Origin: Bacteroidia bacterium
GTDB lineage: Bacteria > Bacteroidota > Bacteroidia > Bacteroidales > Azobacteroidaceae
Reading direction: 5' to 3'
Length of the DNA: 14,815 nt
NCBI GenBank assembly: GCA_025996895.1
Contig: BNTW01000063.1
Span: 1-14,815, forward strand
This document shows positions 7,759-14,815 of the stretch, in pieces. How positions within the stretch are numbered: the stretch's first letter is position 1; each line of letters starts with the position of its first letter. Position numbers and translations under genes: made by a program. A model generated the notes under the pieces. It made no database searches and was not told the origin of the DNA. It saw only the letters and a program-made list of their open reading frames with translations.

Positions 7759-8640
7759 ATGAAGAAAAAGCGCAAATTATCTCCTGCTACATTTATCAAT
7801 TCAAAGGTAACTGCAACCATCAGTATCGCGTTGGTGCTGTTTTTGTTAGGCCTGATTATTCTCTTGTCGTTGTTTGCCGGCAATTTTTCCAATTATGTCA
7901 AAGAAACTTTGTCGTTCGACATCGTTTTGCAAGACAATGTCAGTTCGCAACAAATTCAGCAGATGAAAAAAACGCTCGAACGCGCACCGTTTACCAAATC
8001 GGCCGAATATATTCCAAAAGAAGAGGCCATCAAGCAGGTGGCGAGCGAGCTGGGGCAAAATCCCGAAGAATTTATCGGATTTAATCCGCTTCCCGATATT
8101 TTGGTGGTACATCTTAATTCGCGCTATGCGAATGTGGATAGTTTGAAAGTGATGGAAACCCACCTCAAAGATTTTTCCAACGACATCAAAGAAACCCAAT
8201 ATCGCAAAGAAATTTTGGAGGTCGTCAATGAAAATATCGCACGTGCCGGCTTTATCTTGCTGATTATCGCTGTTATTTTGCTGATTATTTCTTTTGCGTT
8301 GATTAACAATACAATCCGCCTCATGGTCTATTCCAAACGATTTATCATTCATACTATGAAGTTGGTTGGTGCGAAACGCGGTTTTATTCAGAAGCCGTTT
8401 ATCCTCTCCAATTTATTGCTGGGGGTGATTGCGGCCGTCATTGCCAACGGCCTGCTCTATTGGCTGATTTATTATGTGAGCAACGAAGTCCTCGAAACCG
8501 CACTTTTTTTCGATACGAATACGATATTAATCGTTTTCGGCGCAGTTTTTGTACTTGGGATTTTTATATCGTTTTTCGCCACCTTTTTTGCTGTGAATAA
8601 ATACGTTGGGACAGACGTCGATGATTTATATAAAATGTAA
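7759..8640 (+). CDS. ftsX: Cell division protein FtsX (ABC-type permease subunit)
   Basis: 293 residues from ATG 7759. An upstream in-frame TTG (7711) is rejected because it overlaps the -7 promoter box and adds residues unlike FtsX. Architecture is typical: a short basic N-terminus (MKKKRKLS), TM1 at ~24-46, a periplasmic domain at ~47-165 that in other bacteria controls peptidoglycan hydrolases, then three TM segments at ~165-290 flanking the FtsX/MacB-type core (INNTIRLMVYSKRFIIHTMK, LVGAKRGFIQKPF). FtsX pairs with the ATPase FtsE at the division site; no ftsE is adjacent here. It heads an operon with DUF3098, uppP, truB, queA and folK, 16 nt before the next gene. Confidence 0.93.
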   Translation: MKKKRKLSPATFINSKVTATISIALVLFLLGLIILLSLFAGNFSNYVKETLSFDIVLQDNVSSQQIQQMKKTLERAPFTKSAEYIPKEEAIKQVASELGQNPEEFIGFNPLPDILVVHLNSRYANVDSLKVMETHLKDFSNDIKETQYRKEILEVVNENIARAGFILLIIAVILLIISFALINNTIRLMVYSKRFIIHTMKLVGAKRGFIQKPFILSNLLLGVIAAVIANGLLYWLIYYVSNEVLETALFFDTNTILIVFGAVFVLGIFISFFATFFAVNKYVGTDVDDLYKM

Positions 8641-8656
8641 CAAATAAAATGATAAA

Positions 8657-8884
8657 ATGAATAAAAGACAATTTGCATTCGGGAAAGAAAATTTTATCCT
8701 TTTGGCGATTTCCATTGCCATTATAGTCATCGGTTTTATTTTGGTATCCGGAGGGAAAACCACTGAAGAAACCGGATTTGACCCGAGCATTTTCAACACG
8801 CGCCGGCTGTTTGTCGCGCCTGTCGTGATTATCATCGGCTTTTTTTTGGTGATTTATGCAATTCTTAAAAAACCGAAAGAATAA
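8657..8884 (+). CDS. DUF3098 family small membrane protein
   Basis: 75 residues with two predicted transmembrane helices ([20 protein letters not shown] and [20 protein letters not shown]) joined by a ~25-residue loop containing the DPSIFNTRR motif. It has a basic N-terminus and a Lys-rich C-terminus. This matches the DUF3098 family, which I know as a Bacteroidota protein encoded just downstream of ftsX; its function is not established. The constant position between ftsX and uppP suggests an envelope or division role. Its TAA overlaps the uppP ATG by one base (TAATG), implying translational coupling. Confidence 0.85.
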   Translation: MNKRQFAFGKENFILLAISIAIIVIGFILVSGGKTTEETGFDPSIFNTRRLFVAPVVIIIGFFLVIYAILKKPKE

Positions 8885-9678
8885 TGGATTGGTTGCAGAC
8901 GATTATTATTGCGATTGTCGAGGGATTGACGGAGTTCCTGCCGGTTTCAAGTACCGGACACATGATTATTACGGAAAATTTGCTGGGTGTAGAATCGACC
9001 GGATTTGTGAAGGCTTTTACGGTGATTATTCAGTTTGGGGCTATTCTGTCGGTTGTGGTGTTGTATTTCAAGCGGTTTTTTCAAAGTTTTGATTTTTATT
9101 GGAAATTGTTTTTGGCTTTTATTCCGGCGGCGGTGTTGGGGCTGTTGTTCAGCGACAAAATCGACGAATTATTGGAAAATGTTACGGTAGTGGCGATTAT
9201 GTTGATTGTGGGCGGAATTTTCATGCTTTTTGTGGATAAACTGTTTGCTCAAACCGACGAAGACCAGACGATTACGTCTAAAAAAGCGTGGATTATCGGT
9301 TTTTGCCAGTGTATTTCCATGATACCGGGTGTGTCGCGGTCGATGGCGACTATTGTGGGCGGTATGTCGCAAAAGCTGACGCGGAAAAATGCGGCCGAGT
9401 TTTCGTTTTTTCTGGCCGTTCCGACCATGTTTGCTGCTTCGGCTTATAAACTGTACAAACTGTTGTCGCAACCGGAAAGTCAAGCTGTGTTGGCCGACAA
9501 TATAAATACGTTGATAATTGGGAATTTAGTCGCTTTCGTCGTGGCGATTTTGGCGATTAAGTTTTTTATCGACTTTGTGAGTAAATACGGCTTCAAAGCA
9601 TTCGGATACTACCGGATTGTGGTCGGAGGCGTGATTTTGGGACTGATGGCAATGGGTCATGATTTAAATATTTTGTAA
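8884..9678 (+). CDS. uppP: Undecaprenyl-diphosphatase UppP (BacA)
   Basis: 264 residues, an integral membrane protein with about seven to eight hydrophobic segments. It carries both signatures of the family: [18 protein letters not shown] near the N-terminus (residues ~11-28, with the catalytic glutamates and the SSTGH motif) and [15 protein letters not shown] (~137-151, PGxSRS). It dephosphorylates undecaprenyl pyrophosphate to regenerate the lipid carrier for peptidoglycan and O-antigen/A-LPS synthesis; overexpression in other bacteria gives bacitracin resistance. It is linked on both sides by 1-nt TAATG overlaps, to DUF3098 and truB, so it is clearly mid-operon. Confidence 0.97.
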   Translation: MDWLQTIIIAIVEGLTEFLPVSSTGHMIITENLLGVESTGFVKAFTVIIQFGAILSVVVLYFKRFFQSFDFYWKLFLAFIPAAVLGLLFSDKIDELLENVTVVAIMLIVGGIFMLFVDKLFAQTDEDQTITSKKAWIIGFCQCISMIPGVSRSMATIVGGMSQKLTRKNAAEFSFFLAVPTMFAASAYKLYKLLSQPESQAVLADNINTLIIGNLVAFVVAILAIKFFIDFVSKYGFKAFGYYRIVVGGVILGLMAMGHDLNIL

Positions 9679-10370
9679 TGATTTTTCCTGATTTTCAAGC
9701 CGGAGAAATCTTATATTTGAATAAGCCTTTGCATTGGACGTCCTTTGATTTGGTGAATAAAATAAGGTATCAGATTTCTCGCTACCTGAATGTAAAGAAA
9801 ATAAAAGTAGGCCATGCCGGTACATTAGACCCTTTGGCGACAGGTGTCATGATTGTTTGTACCGGAAAAGCCACGAAAAGGATAGAGGAATTTCAGTATC
9901 AAACCAAAGAATATGTGGCGATGCTTCGTTTGGGTGCGACCACACCTTCTTTTGATTTGGAAACGGAAATAGACCACCGGTACGAAACGGCTCATATCAC
10001 GAAGGAATTGATAGAAAGTGTTTTACCGCAATTTCTCGGAACAATTGAGCAAATTCCACCTTCGTTCTCGGCTTGCAAGATCAATGGAGATCGCGCTTAC
10101 GAGTTGGCAAGACAGGGTAAAGAGGTGGAATTACAGCCGAAACAGTTAGTCATTGACAAGATTGAACTGCTTGATTATCAGCCGGAAGAATTGAAAATCC
10201 GGGTGGTGTGCAGTAAGGGGACGTATATTCGAGCGTTAGCGCGCGACATCGGGACGGCTTTGCAGTCGGGGGCGCACTTGACCGGCTTGGAACGAACGCG
10301 GATAGGCGATGTTTCGTTGGCCGGTTGCATGACAATCGAAGCGTTTGAGGCATATTTGAAGAATAATTAA
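9678..10370 (+). CDS. truB: tRNA pseudouridine(55) synthase TruB
   Basis: 230 residues. It converts U55 to pseudouridine in the T-arm of tRNAs. The catalytic motif HAGTLDPLATGVMIV is intact, with the nucleophilic aspartate at D51. The LNKPLHWTSFDLVNKIR strand/helix, the SFSACKINGDRAYELAR region and KGTYIRALARDIG (RNA-binding and active-site positions) are also present. The protein ends soon after LERTRIGDVSLAGCMTIEAF, so it lacks the C-terminal PUA-like domain of E. coli TruB (314 residues). This shorter form is common in Bacteroidota. It starts within a TAATG overlap with uppP and is followed 14 nt later by queA. Confidence 0.97.
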   Translation: MIFPDFQAGEILYLNKPLHWTSFDLVNKIRYQISRYLNVKKIKVGHAGTLDPLATGVMIVCTGKATKRIEEFQYQTKEYVAMLRLGATTPSFDLETEIDHRYETAHITKELIESVLPQFLGTIEQIPPSFSACKINGDRAYELARQGKEVELQPKQLVIDKIELLDYQPEELKIRVVCSKGTYIRALARDIGTALQSGAHLTGLERTRIGDVSLAGCMTIEAFEAYLKNN

Positions 10371-10384
10371 AATAAACAACATAA

Positions 10385-11434
10385 ATGAAACTGTCGAAAT
10401 TCAAATTTAATCTTCCGCCGGAGTTGCTTGCATTTTACCCTGCGGAAAATAGGGACGAGTCCCGGTTAATGGTTATTCATCGGAATACCGGACAAATTGA
10501 ACATAAAATTTTCAAAGAGTTGATTCAATATTTCGATGAACAGGATACATTTGTCTTCAACGACACGCAGGTTTTTCCGGCGCGTTTGTTTGGAAATAAG
10601 GAAAAAACCGGTGCGAAAATTGAGGTTTTTTTGCTGCGCGAATTAAACGAAGACCTTCGTTTGTGGGACGTTTTGGTTGATCCTGCCCGCAAAATTCGTA
10701 TCGGCAACAAACTCTATTTCGGTGAAGACGATTCGATGGTGGCCGAAGTCATAGACAACACGACCTCGCGCGGGAGGACATTACGGTTTCTGTACGACGG
10801 TCCGCACGAAGAATTTAAACAAGCCTTGTATGCTTTGGGCGAAATGCCGTTGCCCGATTATATCCAGCGCAAAGTTGTGCCGGAAGATTCGGAACGCTAC
10901 CAGACCATTTTTGCCAAAAACGAGGGAGCAGTGATTGCGCCTTCTGCCGGTTTGCATTTCAGCCGTGAATTGATGAAACGCCTCGAAATCAAGGGCTGTG
11001 AGTTTGCGTTTATCACCATTCATTCGGGATTGGGTAATTTCCGCGAAATCGACGTCGAAGACTTGACCAAGCACAAAATGGATTCCGAACAAGTGTTTAT
11101 CAACGAAGAAGCGGTGAAAATCGTGAATAAAACCAAAGACAACAATAAGCAGATTTGCGCAGTCGGCTCGTCGGTGGTTAGGGCGACCGAAAGTGCCATG
11201 ACCACCGGTGGACATTTGAAGGAATATACCGGCTGGACAAATAAATTTATTTTCCCGCCTTACGATTTTTCTGTTGTCACGAGTTTGATTACCAATTTCC
11301 ACCTGCCTCTTTCCACGATGTTGATGCAGACAACAGCTTTTGGCGGTTATGATTTAATCATGGATGCTTATAAAAAAGCGGTTGCCGAAAAATATCGTTT
11401 CGGGACGTATGGCGATGCGATGTTGATTTTGTGA
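10385..11434 (+). CDS. queA: S-adenosylmethionine:tRNA ribosyltransferase-isomerase QueA
   Basis: 349 residues, full length. It transfers and isomerises the ribosyl group of SAM onto 7-aminomethyl-7-deazaguanine at tRNA position 34, making epoxyqueuosine, the penultimate step of queuosine synthesis. Conserved segments are FNFDLPxEL-like [20 protein letters not shown] at the start, [41 protein letters not shown], and the C-terminal [19 protein letters not shown] with [12 protein letters not shown]. It follows truB, grouping two tRNA-modification enzymes, and its TGA overlaps the GTG start of folK (GTGA). Other queuosine genes (queC, queE, tgt) are not in the window. Confidence 0.97.
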   Translation: MKLSKFKFNLPPELLAFYPAENRDESRLMVIHRNTGQIEHKIFKELIQYFDEQDTFVFNDTQVFPARLFGNKEKTGAKIEVFLLRELNEDLRLWDVLVDPARKIRIGNKLYFGEDDSMVAEVIDNTTSRGRTLRFLYDGPHEEFKQALYALGEMPLPDYIQRKVVPEDSERYQTIFAKNEGAVIAPSAGLHFSRELMKRLEIKGCEFAFITIHSGLGNFREIDVEDLTKHKMDSEQVFINEEAVKIVNKTKDNNKQICAVGSSVVRATESAMTTGGHLKEYTGWTNKFIFPPYDFSVVTSLITNFHLPLSTMLMQTTAFGGYDLIMDAYKKAVAEKYRFGTYGDAMLIL

Positions 11435-11853
11435 TAAAAGATACGCACACCGTTTATTTGGCGTTAGGCACGAATTTAGGCGATAAAAACGTTAATTTGC
11501 TTATTGCCATTGCAAAGATAGCCGAGAAAATAGGAATTTTTTCGGCTGTTTCTTCTGTATATGAAACCGAAGCTTGGGGCTATTCGTCCGAAAATACTTT
11601 TTTAAATATGGTTGTGAAGGTAGAAACCACTTTGCAACCGTTGGAATTGTTAGAGGTCACCCAAGCCATTGAGAAAAAGATCGGACGGACAGAAAAAACG
11701 AAAACGACCTATCAAGACCGTATCATTGACATCGACATCCTTTTGTATGACGATTTGAAGTATCAATCCGAAAAATTAACGATTCCTCACCCACATTACC
11801 GCGAACGGCCGTTCGTCTGGGAGCCATTGCAGGAAATATTTTGTATTTTATAG
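11431..11853 (+). CDS. folK: 2-amino-4-hydroxy-6-hydroxymethyldihydropteridine diphosphokinase (HPPK)
   Basis: 140 residues from a GTG start that overlaps the queA stop by four bases; no in-frame ATG lies early enough to include the first strand. It catalyses pyrophosphate transfer from ATP to 6-hydroxymethyl-7,8-dihydropterin in folate synthesis. Visible motifs are [11 protein letters not shown] (strand 1/loop), [10 protein letters not shown], the metal-binding [13 protein letters not shown] (the DRxxDxDIL signature), and [16 protein letters not shown]. It is slightly shorter than E. coli HPPK (~159) but has both ends of the fold. It is the last gene of the operon; downstream I see no clear terminator hairpin. 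Confidence 0.95.
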   Translation: MIKDTHTVYLALGTNLGDKNVNLLIAIAKIAEKIGIFSAVSSVYETEAWGYSSENTFLNMVVKVETTLQPLELLEVTQAIEKKIGRTEKTKTTYQDRIIDIDILLYDDLKYQSEKLTIPHPHYRERPFVWEPLQEIFCIL

Positions 11854-11949
11854 TGATAGATACAAAGTAATTTCAGGAGAATCATAAGTAAAAATATTAA
11901 TCTTTGTTAAATTTTCAAATATCCGCGAACTTTTTTCGAACTCATGTGT

Positions 11950-11957
11950 TATATATG
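11950..11957 (+). promoter_or_regulatory. Weak candidate -7 element in the folK-S74 gene gap
   Basis: The 134-nt gap 11854-11987 is very AT-rich. TATATATG (one mismatch to TAnnTTTG) lies 30 nt before the ATG at 11988, and AATCTTTG (near 11900) is another one-mismatch candidate. No -33 box or terminator is convincing, so this is only a positional guess. Confidence 0.25.
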
Positions 11958-11987
11958 TATATAGTATTAATTTTAAAAAGTTATATC

Positions 11988-12554
11988 ATGGAAAAGACAA
12001 TTAAATTATTTTTTGTTCTTTGCTTTTTAGTAATTACTTCGTTGAGTTATGCACAAATTAAAGTAGATTCTTTAAATCGGGTGTTTTTTGGAAAAGCACC
12101 AAACATCTCTAAAGGTTTCTATTTTACCGATTTGGCTTCCTCTTCAGGTGGCATATCTTCGATTTCCTTGATTCGTAAATCAGGAAACGGTGATTTTGTG
12201 ATAAGCCGTTCCGGTTCTACTTCAACTGGTTTCCAATTATCTGCAAATACCGGTACGGTGGGTATCGGCAATAATTTAAGTGCCATGAGTGGAAATGACT
12301 ACACCGGCCTGCAAATTTGCCAAACAGGAAGCGGTAACGGCATTCATGTAAAATATGCCAGTTCGGGCGGCTATCAAGGTGTTATATCTCAAGTAGACGC
12401 AACGAGTGCCTTGCCTTTCGTTGCATATCGCGGAGGAACAAGTACGAGCCATCGTATCTTTCATGTAGATGGAGCAGGTATTGTTTATTCCAATGGTACG
12501 CCAATTACATCCGATTTATCTTTGAAGAATAATCGCGTCAACGGATGGGAGTAA
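11988..12554 (+). CDS. N-terminal part of a split secreted S74-chaperone protein
   Basis: 188 residues from ATG 11988, chosen over upstream in-frame starts because it begins a clean signal peptide (MEKTIKLFFVLCFLVITSLSYAQ). The mature part is rich in Gly, Ser and Thr, with tail-fibre/adhesin-like text: GKAPNISKGFYF, NTGTVGIGNNLS, IFHVDGAGIVYSNG. It ends in TPITSDLSLKNN, the start of a peptidase_S74 (endosialidase-type intramolecular chaperone) domain, where cleavage normally occurs before the Ser of the SD motif. Translation then stops at 12552-12554. The rest of S74 continues in another frame from ~12533. About 25-40 residues usually found between SDxxLK and the GVIAQEVE strand are absent. 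As read, this product is exported to the periplasm but has no T9SS sorting signal. Probably half of a broken gene. Confidence 0.7.
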   Translation: MEKTIKLFFVLCFLVITSLSYAQIKVDSLNRVFFGKAPNISKGFYFTDLASSSGGISSISLIRKSGNGDFVISRSGSTSTGFQLSANTGTVGIGNNLSAMSGNDYTGLQICQTGSGNGIHVKYASSGGYQGVISQVDATSALPFVAYRGGTSTSHRIFHVDGAGIVYSNGTPITSDLSLKNNRVNGWE

Positions 12555-13036
12555 TAGCTCAGGAAGTGGAAAAAATAATACCCGAAGTTGTTCGCACGCG
12601 CGAAGATGGATTGAAAGCAGTCTATTATTCCGAATTAAACGGATTACTGATAGAAGCGATTAAAGAGCAACAAAAGCAAATTGACGACTTGAAGCTGGAA
12701 GTTGCCTCATTAAAAAGTAGTCCCTTGCGATCTTCAACTGCTGAAGATAACACGACCGGAATTTCACCGATTCTGTCTGCTTGTCAATTAGCGCAAAATG
12801 TTCCTAATCCTTTTACTAATCAGACCGAAATTAATTATTTTCTTGCTGATGGCGTGAAAACCGCTTATATTTGTATCTTTGATTTGCAGGGCACGATGTT
12901 GCAAAAAATAGACGCCCATACAGGACAAAACAGTGTAACCATTCAAGGCTCAACTTTACAGCCGGGAATGTACCTGTACTCTCTCATTGCCGACGGACAG
13001 GAAGTCGATACGAAACGAATGATACTGACGAAATAA
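12545..13036 (+). CDS. C-terminal part of the split gene: S74 remnant, coiled coil and T9SS sorting domain
   Basis: 163 residues from ATG 12545, in a different frame from the preceding fragment and overlapping it by 10 nt; the frame is open back to 12533. It opens with MGVIAQEVEKIIPEVV, the hallmark second half of peptidase_S74. A heptad-patterned coiled coil follows (~residues 33-58, LIEAIKEQQKQIDDLKLEVA) of the kind that trimerises after S74. Then comes a type A T9SS C-terminal sorting domain: NVPNPFTNQTEINYFL, then ICIFDLQGTML, GMYLYSLIADG and a final RMILTK. It lacks any signal peptide, so on its own it could not reach the T9SS. The natural reading is one ancestral gene spanning 11988-13036, damaged by an internal deletion that shifted the frame. 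Confidence 0.72.
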   Translation: MGVIAQEVEKIIPEVVRTREDGLKAVYYSELNGLLIEAIKEQQKQIDDLKLEVASLKSSPLRSSTAEDNTTGISPILSACQLAQNVPNPFTNQTEINYFLADGVKTAYICIFDLQGTMLQKIDAHTGQNSVTIQGSTLQPGMYLYSLIADGQEVDTKRMILTK

Positions 13037-13048
13037 AAATTAAGAGTT

Positions 13049-14020
13049 ATGAAAACAAAGATTTTTATATTATTCCTGCTGATAAGTTCAATGGCTTATG
13101 CCCAAGAAACATACAAGCATTGCTTGGATGGCGAAAGAACAAAATGGTCAGTCATCTATGAGTTTTTAGATTATGGAGAATCTTCTAAAGAATTTATGGC
13201 TTATGGGGATACGATTATTAATGATATATCTTATCGAAAAATATATGCAGGAGAATATTATGAATATGACAATACAAATATAAAATGGAAAGATCGGATG
13301 GATCATGGCTCTGAGTCTGAATGGGAAGAATACTATATTAGAGAAACCGACGATGCTTCCAAATTATATATTTATGATGCAGATCAACAAAAAGAATATT
13401 TAATATCTGATATGAATTTGACTGTTGGCGATAAGTTTCCTATTCCTGAAATTTGGGAAGATTTCAGGAATTTTATGCATATTGATGATACATTAGAAGT
13501 AAATTCTGTTTACATAAAAGATGGATTGAAATATATTCAATTCGATCATAGTTGGCCAGCTTATTTCTATGTACCAACTCCTGAAGATAGCAATTTTGGA
13601 TATGGCTATTATATAACTTTTATTGAAGGAATTGGACCAAATGTTGGAATCTTGTGTTGTGAGTCTTGGTTTCCATTACCGCAAGTAATCAATTGTTTTC
13701 AGAATCAATCCATCTATTACAAGAATGAATATGTTTCATATCCATGTGGATATTTCAGAGGAGACGATGCTATTAGCAACGTTTTTTCCGACAAGGATTA
13801 TTCCGTAGAAATAACAGAAAATAAAATAGAAATTCATTCTATAAAAGAGCCTGCTCAGATTGTGTTATACGATTTGTTGGGGAAAATACTTTATAATCAG
13901 TCTTTTTCTGCCGGACAAAATATTCATATCTCGAGGGATAATTTTCCGCAAGGAGTTTATTTGTTGAAAATTTATACTAAAAATGGGAAACAATCTCAAA
14001 CTGTAAAAATAATTTCATAA
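13049..14020 (+). CDS. Secreted protein of unknown function with T9SS type A sorting domain
   Basis: 323 residues, intact. Signal peptide MKTKIFILFLLISSMAYAQE; start ATG 13049, 12 nt after the previous stop. The central ~220 residues are rich in Tyr, Asp, Glu, Trp and Ile (for example KLYIYDADQQKEYLISDMNL and VGDKFPIPEIWEDF) and match no domain I recognise. Four cysteines lie within ILCCESW, INCFQNQS and YPCGYF and may form disulphides. The last ~75 residues are a T9SS sorting domain: VEITENKIEIHS, then IVLYDLLGKILYNQ, then FPQGVYLLKIYT, ending VKIIS. It is therefore predicted to be exported across the outer membrane and attached to or released from the surface. Codon use is noticeably more A/T-rich than in the folK operon. 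Confidence 0.82.
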   Translation: MKTKIFILFLLISSMAYAQETYKHCLDGERTKWSVIYEFLDYGESSKEFMAYGDTIINDISYRKIYAGEYYEYDNTNIKWKDRMDHGSESEWEEYYIRETDDASKLYIYDADQQKEYLISDMNLTVGDKFPIPEIWEDFRNFMHIDDTLEVNSVYIKDGLKYIQFDHSWPAYFYVPTPEDSNFGYGYYITFIEGIGPNVGILCCESWFPLPQVINCFQNQSIYYKNEYVSYPCGYFRGDDAISNVFSDKDYSVEITENKIEIHSIKEPAQIVLYDLLGKILYNQSFSAGQNIHISRDNFPQGVYLLKIYTKNGKQSQTVKIIS

Positions 14021-14031
14021 AATATGTTGTT

Positions 14032-14154
14032 ATGAAACAGTTATTTACTATTATAGGGTGTTTATTTTTAATAATAACCCCTCTTCGTTCTCAATTTCAT
14101 GAGGATGATTTTGTATGTTATCATCACGGATTTCGGACCAACATACGACAATAG
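14032..14154 (+). pseudogene. Signal-peptide fragment of a frameshifted metallopeptidase gene
   Basis: ATG 14032, 11 nt after the preceding stop, starts a classic signal peptide (MKQLFTIIGCLFLIITPLRS) followed by QFHEDDFV. The frame then gives non-homologous residues and stops at 14152-14154. The metallopeptidase body continues in the next frame. Dropping one T from the TTTT at 14109-14112 would join them as HEDDLYVIITDFGP, a natural mature N-terminus. The fragment is therefore the 5' end of the following gene, broken either by mutation or by a sequence error. Confidence 0.65.
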
Positions 14155-14815
14155 TTTGTCATTACCGGATTGGAATGCCGCCCCCGATTCTTTACCGAGA
14201 AGATTATTAAACAAATCTACTTTCTATTCGGATACAGCCGATTTTGTTACCTATGCGAGTACAAATCATAATGAAAATGTTTCCCGTTTTTATTATGAAA
14301 TGTCGCAGCATAAATTCAGGCTGATGGCCAATGTATATCCTAAACGGATCAATATTGATGCTACCGGATCCGGTTCTTTTGGATCGCTCAACAATAAAGT
14401 AATTCAAAAAATGAAACAGATAGATCCGAATTTTAATTGGAGTCCATACGACCGGCGAAAAAATAGTCCAAATTATATAACAGACAATAGCGGTTATGAT
14501 CCGGACATGAAACCCGATTACATTGTTGTAGTTTATCGTTTTGATAAGAACGTAAACCCACCTCCGGTCGCAGGTATGAATGGATGGACTGGAGGAGGAG
14601 GAGGATATTCAAGTTTTAATGGAGTAAGTAGTAGCTTTAACTATAATGGATACACATTTAGTAATTGCGGATTTACTGTAGGAAGAGGAATTAGTGATAT
14701 TTTTCGGATATTTATCCACGAAGTAGCTCACACTTTATATGATTGTCCTCATTATGCCGGAGCTAACGGAGTTGTTGGTAAGTATTTTTACGGACGCATG
14801 GGCTGGGGAATGATG
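14099..14815 (+). CDS. Secreted zinc metallopeptidase (M6-like), partial, runs off the window
   Basis: 239 codons are open from ATG 14099 to the window end with no stop, so the 3' part is missing. The product begins MRMILYVIITDFGPTYDNSL, where VIITDFGP looks like the first strand of a mature secreted peptidase rather than a true start. It continues with RFYYEMSQHKFRLMANVYPK, a Gly run encoded by (GGA)5 at 14591-14605, and the zinc motif HEVAHTLYDCPH (HExxH at 14717-14731), then GRMGWGMM. The layout recalls M6/immune-inhibitor-A-like peptidases of Bacteroidota, but the residues after HExxH do not fit the metzincin HExxHxxGxxH spacing, so the family is tentative. The signal peptide lies in another frame (14032 onward). 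A sorting domain would be expected beyond the window. Confidence 0.65.
   Translation, partial: MRMILYVIITDFGPTYDNSLSLPDWNAAPDSLPRRLLNKSTFYSDTADFVTYASTNHNENVSRFYYEMSQHKFRLMANVYPKRINIDATGSGSFGSLNNKVIQKMKQIDPNFNWSPYDRRKNSPNYITDNSGYDPDMKPDYIVVVYRFDKNVNPPPVAGMNGWTGGGGGYSSFNGVSSSFNYNGYTFSNCGFTVGRGISDIFRIFIHEVAHTLYDCPHYAGANGVVGKYFYGRMGWGMM

Noticed and set aside
7846..8352. 168-residue minus-strand open frame within ftsX
   Set aside because: Shadow of FtsX; Asn/Gln/Phe-rich text typical of a reverse-frame membrane protein.
10781..11302. 173-residue minus-strand open frame within queA
   Set aside because: Shadow of the QueA gene, whose conserved motifs cover the same bases.
12530..12560. Programmed ribosomal frameshifting joining the two S74 fragments
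   Set aside because: No slippery heptamer or downstream pseudoknot is evident, and a frameshift would not supply the missing residues of the S74 domain.
14105..14116. Phase-variable homopolymer in the metallopeptidase gene
   Set aside because: The tract is only four T, too short for typical slipped-strand phase variation; simple mutation or sequence error is more likely.
14591..14605. (GGA)5 as a strong ribosome binding site or regulatory repeat
   Set aside because: It lies in frame inside the peptidase body, encodes a Gly run, and no start codon with a supported gene follows it.

Overview
The window looks like chromosomal DNA from a member of the Bacteroidota, most likely an uncultured or environmental Bacteroidales lineage that has a type IX secretion system (T9SS). 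Four lines of evidence point this way: a PorZ-like T9SS component; several T9SS-type C-terminal sorting domains; promoters of the Bacteroidota form TAnnTTTG and starts without clear Shine-Dalgarno sequences; and the gene order ftsX - DUF3098 - uppP - truB - queA - folK, which I recall as typical of the phylum. Because classical Bacteroides lack T9SS, a Porphyromonas/Paludibacter/Dysgonomonas-like relative is a better guess. This is inferred from gene content, not from a database search.

Layout. Positions 1-381 hold the C-terminal tail of an unidentified protein, with an in-frame stop just upstream of the conserved-looking part. rdgB (427-1011) overlaps porZ (1001-3337). porZ ends stop-to-stop, with no spacer, against a leftward pair transcribed from 6946 to 3338: a secreted Gfo/Idh/MocA-type oxidoreductase followed by a lipoprotein GH20 beta-N-acetylhexosaminidase. 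A 96-bp divergent promoter region separates this pair from rpsP (7043-7591), which has a clear rho-independent terminator. A new promoter then leads into a tightly packed rightward operon (7759-11853): ftsX, a DUF3098 membrane protein, uppP, truB, queA and folK. Several junctions there overlap by 1-4 nt.

From about 11854 to the end the character changes. The DNA is visibly more AT-rich and encodes successive secreted proteins. These are a split S74-chaperone/coiled-coil/T9SS-sorting protein, an intact T9SS cargo protein of unknown function, and a zinc-metallopeptidase gene that runs off the end and has a frameshift between its signal peptide and its body.

The genes fall into three functional themes: housekeeping (nucleotide pool cleaning, ribosome, tRNA modification, folate, cell division, undecaprenyl phosphate recycling); amino-sugar glycan processing at the cell envelope (GH20 plus secreted oxidoreductase); and protein export to the cell surface (PorZ as machinery, the 3' cluster as cargo). 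I see no convincing new defence or mobile system. The most notable signals are the disrupted secreted-protein genes at the right end and the secreted oxidoreductase with an atypical nucleotide-binding loop. No tRNA, rRNA, CRISPR array or insertion sequence was recognised, and there is no stretch above 300 bases without a gene.
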